From Azorinus chamasolen (Eukaryota > Mollusca > Bivalvia > Cardiida > Solecurtidae), in NCBI GenBank assembly GCA_963576725.1, contig OY755237.1, forward strand, positions 59,511,873 through 59,575,872: 64,000 nt of DNA, read 5' to 3'. How positions within the stretch are numbered: position 1 is the stretch's first letter; every line of letters begins with the position of its first letter. The notes beneath the pieces are model-generated. The model did not search any database, was not told the origin of the DNA, and worked only from the letters and a program-made list of their open reading frames with translations. Shown here in pieces: positions 12,401-24,400 of the stretch. Made by a program: the position numbers and the translations under genes.

Positions 12401-15400
12401 CCACTAGCATATATAAGCTTTTCATACTGAATGGATTCTTTCTTTAAACAAAGACAGACCATTTCACTTTGAAAATTCAGCATTCTAAAAGTTGAACCCT
12501 TTACTCCATGAATATTTTTGTAAGAAATCATGACATCAATGAATATTAATTAGTTTAATTTTTATAATGACACATAAACACAGGAATTTCTGGCTGTGGC
12601 AGAAATTGAAAAATAATTATCTACATGTATATTATTTCATAAGCAACCAGAGCAGACCCTGCTCCTACACAAGCCATCTGATTGGGGTCGTCTCTTTTTG
12701 CAAAAGTGTAGAAATGCATATTTTTGGAGTAAAGTGTTAAATGGTGAATAAGCAATTTGTAATTCCCTTTACCATTTTTCTGTGCACATGTATGTATTTT
12801 GTTGCAGACCTACCCACATTCACCTTGTATTGTGCTAACACTGTCATGTTTTGTTTATTTGCTAGTTCAATTCCCAGATGACAGTAAGACAGGTTACCAT
12901 TGTAGTTCAGACATTTAGAGCTAGAAATGTAGACAGAGTGTACACTAATCCAGGAACTGAAATTTTGATCATACTCTGAATGAATTTATAGTATCTGTTT
13001 TAAACAGTTTGAATCTAGGTGATATGTCAAGTCAGACTTGTTTATCACTCTTGACACTCTCACCCAGATCTTGTTGGTGTTTATTTTAAACCTTATGAAT
13101 ATTCAGGTAAGAAATAATGACATCATGAATATCTATTAACCCTTCGCTTGCTAATCGCGTCAATATACCTACCTGTAAATAGTGAAGACCCAGATGAGAC
13201 AGCTCCTGCAGGAGCTATCTCATCAGGGTCTGCACTATTTACAAGTTGATTGTGCAACTAATGCATTCCAGAGCAGTGATTGCACAGTGAAATACTTGTA
13301 CACAGTGAATATATATGTAATTATACAACAGGGCATGGGTAAAGAAGGAGAAATGTATTTTAAAATTCAGCAAGCGAAGGGTTAACTGATTTTTTATATA
13401 GTCTATGAACAGGATATTTTTTCAATGGCAGAAAATATGCTCCTGAAAATGTAGTTTGATCAGGATATTCAATATTTGCTATGTCAAAATGATGCCAAAT
13501 TGACTAATTCAGCTTTACAAATGGAAAGAGTTGTTTCAATTCCTGGATTATATTCCCTATGTAATCAAATTCTCACACGGACACACCTTATGTTTCTCAC
13601 AAATTTATATCATTGAACTTGTTTCAGATTCTATTTTTCTCTTCATTCTATCAAACACTAGATATCCAACTCCATCATTACAGGTCTGCATATAAAGAAT
13701 ATAAAGAACAAATTATTACAGTCTTGAGAAGCTGAGAAAATTTAAGAACAGTCATGCTGCTTAACCCTTTCCTCCATAGGCTATTTTTAGACCCAACCTC
13801 TTGAATGAATCTACCGAAAAGGAGCAATTATGTTATAATTGTGTAGTATAGAAACCATTGTGGTAAATAGAGCATTTGCAAATGGAGCAAATGCTCTATT
13901 TATCACAATGGTTTCAAGAACTGTGACTATTACAGAGGCGTAGAAAGGCGTATTTATGGAGGAAAGCGTTAACACTTATAATGCCTAATCATGGACTACA
14001 GTAAAACCTCTCTAAACTGGAATTCTAGTAGAGGAGAATTTAGATACTTTTATTCAGGTGGCTGCTTAATGCAGGATGAAAGTAGAAGAGCTTTCTGCAT
14101 GACTTTCACCCTGCAATAAGCTCAATTAACAAATACATTTATCTGAATCTGAATAATGGTATATGAACACACAAGTTTATGACTTGGGCAGAAACCTTAG
14201 AATCATGTCTCTTATTCCATAAGCAACAAAGCAGATCTCGATCAGATGACTCCTACAGGAGCCATCTAATCTAGGTCTACTCTGTTTGCAAAGGTGCGAA
14301 TAGTCATCTCTGTTGAGTTAAGCGTTCAAACCTTTTACTCGATTGATATTGACATTAAAAAGAATGATGTCCATAATAATAATGTCATGAATATTAATTT
14401 CCAGTAGCTGAATGTTTACGATGGCATTATCCCATTACCTCATAGGCTATTTTTAGATCCAGCCACTTTGAATAAATCTACAGAAAAGGACCATTTACTA
14501 GAGAAAAGGAAAACTTTAGAAATGTGTAGTTTAAAAACCATTGTGATAAATAGAGCATTTGCTCCTATGGAGCAAATGCTCTATTTATCACAATGGTTTC
14601 ATAAAGTGGCGTTTGCAGAGGCATCAAAGGCGTCAATATGAGGGAATGGGTTATGAATCAGGGACCATGGCCAAAGCTGTAGAAACAGATTGATATTATT
14701 TCGTCAGACCCTGATCAAATGGGTCCGACATGAGCCATGTCATCTGTGTCTATTCTGTTTGCAATGGTCTCTATCAAGTAAAGGGTTAAGTATCTACTGT
14801 ACATCAGAATTAAGGCTTTTTTTTGCAGAATCGCTATAAATGAAGTACCAATATTAATTACCCAGCCCAGTTAGATTTTATTTGTAGGTTTGTTTCATAA
14901 TTATTTGATTTACAACTATTCAAAGAAAATTTCAGTTTATTTGCCTTTGTCATTTGATCCTAAGAATCTCAATCCTAACTTTTTACATGAAAGTGGCAAA
15001 GATTTTGCATCCAGATAAGACCTGATGACTCTTATTAGAATCTTAAATGTTTGACACTCTTTGCACAGACAGTAATTGTTTTCTGCAGAACATTGTGATC
15101 TGTTGATTTCAAATTGGATACATGTATTTCTTTCAATATTTCCTCATAATATCATCTGAGCATCAAACAGTTGAATCCTAATGAGATGTCGATTTTCTCA
15201 CAGATTTGTTACTAGGCTTCAACCACACAAAAACACAATAGAAAATGAATCTAAAAGTAATGTTTTAACTGACTTTTGTTTCAGTCTGTGTCATCCATTC
15301 TGTCTCTCTTTACAATACTCATTTCTTGCTGTGATAGTACTTTAAAACATGATACATAATTGTATTTTTATTTTTCCATGTAACCAGTCTGTAATAATGT

Positions 15401-18400
15401 ATGCATGCCCAATGTACACATCTTCATTTTCAGATATTCAGCTTCCTGAACAACAACCCTCACTGTCTTGTAACTGAACCTCCTTTTAATATAAAATACC
15501 CATCCCTTTGAACTTCTCCATTTTTGTCACAAAAATTACCAATTTTTAAATTTATCACAGCATTGTCATTAAAACCTGCACATATATTTGTCATCTTCTG
15601 ATTTGTCAAAGATTGCCATAGCATTGTCTCAACTTATACAGTAAAACCCCTCTAAACCGGAATTCTAGTAGAGAAGAATTACGATACTTTTAGGCAGTTG
15701 GCTGCTTAATGCAAGTTGAAACCTGCATTAAGCTACAACCTGTCTTAATGACCATGAAATAGATTTGTTTTGGTGGTCCCTAAAGACAGATTATACTATA
15801 ATATTCATGATGTATTCATGATGTAATTAATTCTTACATGAAAATTCAATGAGGTAAAAGATTAAAGGACACCAATTTTCATTCATTAGCCAGTTCCTTC
15901 ATATAAGCGCCTTTTGACGCATTTGCAAACACAGTAGACCCAGATCAGATGACTCAGATCAGATGACTCCTATAGGAGCCATCTGGTCAGGATCTGCTCT
16001 GTTTGCTTATGGAATTTGATAGGTTCTATAAAGGCTGCAATGTTCCACATTTCACTATAACTATTTTGCCATTGAATTTTCAGCAAGTATTGAAGTTTGC
16101 AATGAATTTAGAATGGGGGAAAGGGTTAATTTTTACATGAAAATTCATGAGGTAGAAGGTTAAAGGACACCAATTTTCATTTATTAAGTGGTCCCTATAG
16201 AGAGGCTGTACTGTACATGCATTAATGAGGCTAAGTCACATGATAAAGATTCAAGTTGTACAGTGTAAATGTTTGTTTCAATGTTTCACATTGTTTTTAC
16301 TATGCATTTTCAGGAGCCCAGTCCCCAGCCCTATCAGAGGACAAAAAGCCCACACCGCCGCTCGTGGAGCCAAAGGAGGAAGGGTCAAGGCCGTCCTCAA
16401 CTGACAGTAGGAAGGGCATCCTTCGTCCCCCGTCCCGCTCCAGTTCACGGGATGGTAAACGGTCCAGAAGCCCATCAGGTATGTAGGAAATAACAGATAC
16501 ACATAGTATTAACCCTTTACTCCATATGTATGCTTATTCAGACCTTTGCAGAGAAAACCCAAATCAGACAGCTCCTGTAGGAGCCATCTGACCAGGGCCT
16601 GCTCTGTTTACTTATTAAATAATATAGATCTGAATCTGCACTGTCTGCCATGGCATAACAATCCTGTGCTGATATGCCATTATAAAAATGCAGCTAATGG
16701 ATATTCACTCAGTCATTTTTGCATATGTGAACATTCCTGAGGTAAAGGGTTAAGCAGGCAATGAATAAAACTAAAAGTGGAAAAATCTTAAAAAAACAAC
16801 AGTGTCCATGCTTATAAAGCTTTTTAGTTGAGTCTGAGTTCGTTCTCAAGCTTTTGATTGGTCAGATTTGAGTTCTCAAGCTTTTGATTGGTCAGATTTG
16901 AGCCTTTGACTCAAATCTGACCAATCAAAAACTTGAGAAAAGCTCAGACTCAACTAAAAGTTTTATAAGCATGGATACATGTCTTATATAGATTTAGATG
17001 TACTACATAGACATGTTACTTAGACAATATACCCTACATATTTGGACAGACAATCTTAGGTAAATAGTGCAGAACCAGATCAAAATGTTCCTGAAAGAGC
17101 AATTTAATCAGTGTCTACACTATTTGCTACTATGTCAGTCGAATTTAAAGTTATCAAAATGGTCTCAAACTGCCTTATTAAGCCTTACAAACTGGTAGAG
17201 AAGGGAGACTGGGTGTCTCAATACTTAGGGTAATTAGCGTGGGCAAAACAGTGTGATTCCTGCAAAAAGCATGTTAATTATTAGTTAATGATCATTTTCC
17301 ATCTGTCAGTAGAAAGGAACATCGTGTAGTAGTAGAATTCATGCATACCTGTGAGACATCTTGTAGCAATAAGTAGTAGAAGATCAGAGGTCCAGATAAG
17401 ATACATAAATTAAAACATTTTCAAGAATAAATTCTTTATTTCTCCACTGAACCCTATGTTGTGACCACTCTTTAGAATTGTCTCTTCGAGACAATTCTAA
17501 AGAGTGGTCACAACATAGGGTTTGGTGGAGAAATGACAATTTTAGTATTGAGGTAAATGCATTTATCTGTTGCTCTGGAAGATGTAATGTAAAATTCCCT
17601 GTGCCTTACCTCTATGATATTGAATACTGGTCTGTAGTGTTGCCCACTCATTGACAAGGATTTTTCCTGCACTGCTTTCAGCTTCAATGAGACAGAGGGG
17701 CTCTTGTGTGTCAGGTACCTGGGTTTACAGTGCATGTTTTCCCTGTGTTTGTTGTTGTTTGTTATCTAAGTCCGGGCTTGAACTCACCAACACATCCTAT
17801 GAAACAAAACGCAATAATTTTCTCAAACATGTTTGCTGGTTTTATGGCTTCCATCACTGTTAGAACTAAATGATCATGTTTTGAGAATTTCCCTGAATCT
17901 AAAACCTGAAAAACCATTGGTGATTTCAAGCCCAGATTCTGCCCAAAAGTGACTCTTGACATATTATGTTTTTGTAAGAAACCTTATTAACTGTTTGAAA
18001 GTGGAATGCTCTGGGGTTTTTGGTCCATGAATACTCATGTCAGAAATAATGACTGTATAAGTATTAATTAGATGAATTGTTTAACTGCATCTTGAACAAG
18101 GAAAGTTTTACCCTGGCAGAAACTGTAGAAATAACTTCGTTATTCCATATGCAAACAGAGCAGACCCTACAGGAACAGTCTGATCTGGGTCTACTCTGTA
18201 AAGGAATAAAAAGGCATTTAAATATATATTTGTGTATGAGCAGGGTTAAAACAGGTTTACTTTACTTTTTGGCAGGATTTTGGGTCATCTAAAGTATTTT
18301 TTGTTGTTCTATTAAGTTTTGTTATGTTTGTCACAAAGTGAAAACACACATGGCTGATATTATGTACAGTAAAACCTCTCTATTAATACAATTTAGTGGC

Positions 18401-21400
18401 CGTTATAGAGAGGTTTTACTGTACCACTTTCACACCACTTAGGAATAATTTTCTCAGAACCCTTTACCCCATGCATTTTCATGTAAGAAATAGTGACATA
18501 TTTTAACACTTTAAAATTGTAATACAATATGTATTAAACTGTTATTCAATAAATACACCTTTCTATGCCTTTTCAAACAGAAAAGACCTAGATCGGATGG
18601 CTCCTGTAGGAGCTGTCTGATCAGTGTCTACTTGTGATATAGATATAATTATACAGTTTCTGCCATGGCAAACATTCCTGTGTCCATGTGCTTTAATAAC
18701 ATTTAATCTAATAGATATTTATGATGTCATTATTTCTTACATGACTATTCATGGAGTAAAGGGTTAATTTAAATTTTATTCATTTTTGAGTCCAAATCTC
18801 TGTTAATACTTTACTTCATGAATATTCATGATCATTTTTATCATGAATATTCATGTAAGAAATAATGAAATGATAACATATATGAAAACAGATTTTTGGC
18901 CATGGCAATAACTGAAGAATCACATCCATTTAATTCATAAGCAAACAGAGCAGACCCTAATCACACAGCTCCTCCGGGAGCTGTCAGATCTGGGTCAACT
19001 CTGCAAAGGTGTGAAAAGGCATCTCTGTCAGGTACAGGGTTAACCCTTTCCCTGTTCTGTATTTATTCCTAACTTCAATACCTTCTGAATATTCATGGAC
19101 AAAATAGTGATAATGAAATATTGAAGGCAGAACACTGTACACATTTTAGAAAGTAAAGAAACATGTCTATCAAATTCCATTAGCAAACAGAGCAGACCCT
19201 GATCAGACGGCTCTGATCTGGGTCTTCTCTGTTTGCAGATGCATGAAAAGGCATTTACATGAAGGAAGGGGTTAAGTTGAAAATAGATTTAGATATTTTC
19301 TTTACTAATACCTCAAGACCAAAATGTTGCTTTTGCTTTGGTGTTGTCATCAAATGTATTGTCATGGTACAAAAACTGGAGCCTGCATAATTGCTTTTGG
19401 TACTCTTATATGTAGAGGAAAAATGCACTGTCACATATCATTTTACATGCAGTCTCAAGTCATGTTTGTTTTCACACATGTAATAACATTTGACTTACTT
19501 AAATCTAACTACTTTGTCAGTGTTGTTAATCATTTACAGGTAAGTAAGAAAGGTAATGCAATATTCCATGTCAAAATCATAACCATCGTCATCATCATTA
19601 CATAAATGTTTTCATCTATTTTTTAGCCCTTTACCTCATAAATATTCATATAAAAATAATACATTGCATATTAAGATGTATTTTTATAATGACATATGAA
19701 CACTAGGCAGAAACTGCAGATTCAGATCTATATTATTCCATAAACAAATAGAGTAAGCCCTGATTAGACGGTTCCAGCAGGAGCCCTTTGATCTGGATCT
19801 ACTCTGCTTGCAAACGATATGAGTAAGTGTCTCTCTCAGGTAAAGGGTTAATACATTTATATTATTGTCAGTTTCATTCATACATCTTCATCATTTACAA
19901 TAGGGCAGTTTCTTTTCTTTTCTGTCATTCTATGCATGATTAACTCTTTACTCCATGAATATTCATGTAAGAAATAATTACATCATGAATATTGATTCAA
20001 TATTATTTTTATAATGGTGCATGAACACAGGAATTTTCTTGCAATGGCAGAATTTGTAGAATCATATCTATATCATAAGCAAACAAAGCAGACCCTGATC
20101 AGATGGCTCTCATCTGGGTCTTCTCCGTTTACAAAGGTGTAGGAAAATGTATTTATGGAGTAAAGGCTTAAATGTCGGCAAATATCGGAGTAAGAAGACC
20201 TATAATATCAAAGTTGTTAGATTTAGATGATACAGTGACATTTTCAGTTCATTTTATGGATCAAGAAGACAAGGCGTCAGGTAGGGTGTAGTGACGGTAC
20301 AATGTAGTCTATGTAGCTGTACAAAATAACAACTTTAAAAACCTGCCCCTCATCCTCAACACAGACTGTAGATCTGCTTCTTTCTTCTGGTAGATACAAA
20401 CGTACACAGGCTTAACCCTTTGAATGCTGGACACACATGGTAGATGTCCAGAAAAGATGAGTAAATCAAAACATTTTCAAGAATAACTTCTGTATTTCTC
20501 CACCAAACCCTATGTTGTGACCACTCTTTAGAATCGTCTCGAATTACGTTTCTAAAGTGTGGTCACAAAATAAGGTTTGGTGGAGAAATAACCATTTTAG
20601 TACTCGAGTATGCATGTTTATCAGTTGCTCTGACATGGTATTTGCAAACAGTGTAGATTCAGATCAGAGGACTATGATCAGGATCTGCACTATTTGTCAT
20701 TCAGAATCCACTAGAAAGTGTGTGCCTTTCTCAGTAAGAGGACTCTGTAGTTAAACACTGGTGGGCTATTCCACTCTTAAAATTCAGTGTTGAAAGGGTT
20801 AAATCGAGAGCAGCACAAATGTCAATATGGCACTGTTGATGGCCAATATGTAGGCTTCCACATGTAGTGTTGTTCTTGTCTGTGATTTTGCAGGCAAAAT
20901 GCTTAGTTTTTATAAAGCTTATAACCTTTTCAGTGTGGGAACTGAGTAAACAATGTTCTTTACAAACAGTGTAGACCCAGATGAGAGGACCCATTTGAAA
21001 ATTCAACTTTGAAGGGGTTAAAATATGGTGGGAAGAAAAGACTTCAATCTGAGACACAATGTAATCTTGTGTGTAATCTTGATGCAAACAGTTTGCAAAT
21101 GCAAGTAACTCGTTACTGTTAACCCTTTCCCTCATATAAATGTGTTTTCACGCATTTGCAAACAGAGTAGACCCAGATCAGACGGCTCCTAGAGGAGCCG
21201 TCTGATCAGGGTCTGCTCTGTTTGCTAATGGAATTTGACTGATCTGTTTCTTTTCTTCCTAAAATGGCTAAAATGGTCCACCTTCCATATTTCATTATAA
21301 CTATTTTCTCCATGAATATTCAGTAGGTATTGAAATTTGTAATAAACATAGAACAGGGAAAGGGTTAACCTATTCAATGCTTAACTTTCAAATGGACTAT

Positions 21401-24400
21401 TCCAAAATTCAAAAAGATCTCAAGCTTATTATGAATATTCAGGGATATTTTTTAAGAAAAGGGTAACATCACAAACAGCACAGACCCTGATAGGAGAGCT
21501 CCTCTAAGATGTCATTGTGACATAGACTCGCTGTGTTCATATCTTGTCAGATAGTATTATCATGTTACACTTTATGTACATTTTCATTCAATATTGGTTT
21601 TTCATATCATTTCTGCTGTTTTTTTATTCTCTTTCTTTTGAGATTGCACTTAGATTGTCTATAGTAATCCATTTCAACCTTGTACTCCTTAGGGACACCT
21701 TTGCTGCCTTAGCAAACACACAGTAGAATCAGATCAGATGTCTCCTATAGGAGCGGAGCCATCTGATTAGTGTCTACTCTGTTTGCATATGAAATAATAT
21801 AGATCAGATTCTGCAGTTTCTTTCATGATAAAAATTCCCCCCTGCTCATAATGCCATTACACAAATTCAGTTTATTAATATTCATTTATTCATTATTTTT
21901 AACCTGAATATTCATCAAGTAAAGGGTTAATGACTTTATAACAAGATGAGTTCCAATGTTATACTGAGGTATAAGATGAGTAATTAAAACATTTTCAAGA
22001 ATAACTTCTTTATTTCTCCACCAAACCCTATCATGTCACCACTTCTTAGAATCGTCTCGAAGAGACAATTCTAAAGAGTAGTCACAACATAGGGTTTGGT
22101 GGAGAAATGACGATTTTGGTACTTGAGTATCTGTTGCGCTGTTATATATATTCATTCATCATAGCAACCTATTTCTTCTCTTGAGGCTGTCTCTCACTTA
22201 CTTTCTCTTAATGTTGTTCTGGTTCACAGCAAATTTCATTTTTGTTATCCCATGTACTCTGTTGGTTCTCTTCTTATTTTGATGTATTATCGGAACATTC
22301 CACTGGACAAGGATATCCATGTCTGGGTATACCAGTCCTGTCTCTCATGCACCTATCTACTTGTCTTAACCATTTACTCCATAGAAACACCTTTTAATGC
22401 CTTTGTAAACAGAGTAGACCCAGAACAGATGGCTCCTGTAGGAGCCATCTGATCCGGGTCTACTCTGTTTGCTTATGAAATACTATGAATTTGATTCTAC
22501 AGTTTCTGCAATGACCGGAAATGTCTGTGGTTTTATGCGATCATCAAAACATCATCTCATCAGTATGCATTTTGTCATTATTTCATAGATGAATATTCAG
22601 GGAGTAAAAGGTTAAATACTGTTTTAGTTTGCACCACCCAGTATTTGTATAAAGTTCATGGAAACTCTCTTTGCATGCTAAGTAATTGTCATGTGCAAAA
22701 AAAATGTTGTCTGCTAAATTTTTTGTTAATTTTCCTCCCAGAGACTAAGAGTTTGGAAAGAAGTTTACTTCTATCTCTTCTGATATGTTCTGTAGGTTAA
22801 AGTAGGACAAACATAATGCAGAAAACTCCCTACCTATAAGTTTTTGCATTACTTTTGTACTGCATTAAGTAACCCCTTGCATTTAACCCATTCCTCCATA
22901 AATATGCCTTTCTACACCTCTGTAAAAGTCATTTTTTGAAACCATTGTGGCAAATAGAGCATTTGCTTCATATGAGCAAATGCTGTATTTGTCACAATGG
23001 TTTCAATACTACATACTTCTAAAAAATTCCTTTTCTCTAGTAAATGCTCCTTTTTGGTAGATATATTCAAAGAGGTTGGATCTAAAAATAGCCTATGAGG
23101 GAATGGGTTAAGAACTCCCATGTTTAATCATAATCAGTATGTTGTTTCTTAACCCTTCACTTCATATAAAAACCTTTCTACGCCTGATGAAACAGAGTAG
23201 ACCCAGATCAGATGTCTCCTGTAGGAGCCATCTGATCAGGGTCTGGCCTGTTTGCTTATGATATAGTATAGTAATGATTCTACAGATTCTACCATGACCA
23301 AACAATTTTGTGTCCATGTTCTATTATAGCAATAAATCTAATTAATGTTCATAAGGTCTTTCTTACATTAATATTTATGGAGTTGAGGGTTAAAAGATTT
23401 TACTGTATATGTGTTTGAATTTGTTTGCATTAAAATTTAGTGAGTCTAGATATCTTTGGAGCACAAATTGAAAAGACAAAAGTGTACACTATGTGATGTA
23501 TGTTATCTGTTGTACAGTTCACTTTGAGGCTGACACAGAGGGACATACCATTGCTCATGTGAAGCGGGATGAGGAGGAGACTGAGGACCTCATAGTGGGG
23601 GGCAAAAGCACTGAGGAGAGCATGAATGAGATTGTCGACGCCCAGAAACGTCAGCTCGACCAGTGGTGTTTTGCTGAGCACTATGAGAGAAAAGTCCTCT
23701 TACAGGTAAGTTTCAAGGAGTATCTCCATGTACTTTTCACAGAATGTCCATTTAAACCAACATTTTTTCTTATTGCATAACTTCCATTCCAACAGTCCTG
23801 TAGTTTCTGATATTACTCTTAGCATTCAGGTACCCAATATTCCCACTCCACCCTAATTACCCTTATTATTCAAGCACCCAGTCTCTCCTCTCCTCCCTAT
23901 TTACCCTAAGTATTCAGTATCCCAATCTTGCCTATCCATGGGCTTTTAAAGCTGCATAATTCATCTTAGCACCATTTTGATCATTTTAATTTGACATGAT
24001 AGCAAATAATGTAGACCCTGATGAAATAGCTCCTACAGGTTTATCTTCCAAATACTTAGAATACAACTTATGACATGACACACATTAGCTTGAGTGGACC
24101 AGTGAAATTATTAATGCCATAGTCTCATCATTGCAGAATTGTTCAAAGATTTTGGTTTATTATTTCAAACCTATCTACTTGATGAGCACTGTTTTAATGA
24201 CTTTTGCATACACTTAGATTTCAGACGAAATGCAGAATAAATCTGCTTGTCATATGGATCCAGACTGTATGATGCTCTTGCTAGTGATGATGCTGAAATG
24301 GAATGATTACCATTAAAATCTAGATATGAAGCTTATGAAAATGTGGAAATGATTGTAGACGTAATTAATGTTACTTAACCCTTTCCTTCGTAGGCTATTT

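Noticed and set aside
20731..21135. 134-codon minus-strand frame
   Set aside because: It spans H6 and H1 transposon ends; the translation is of hairpin-element DNA without protein features.
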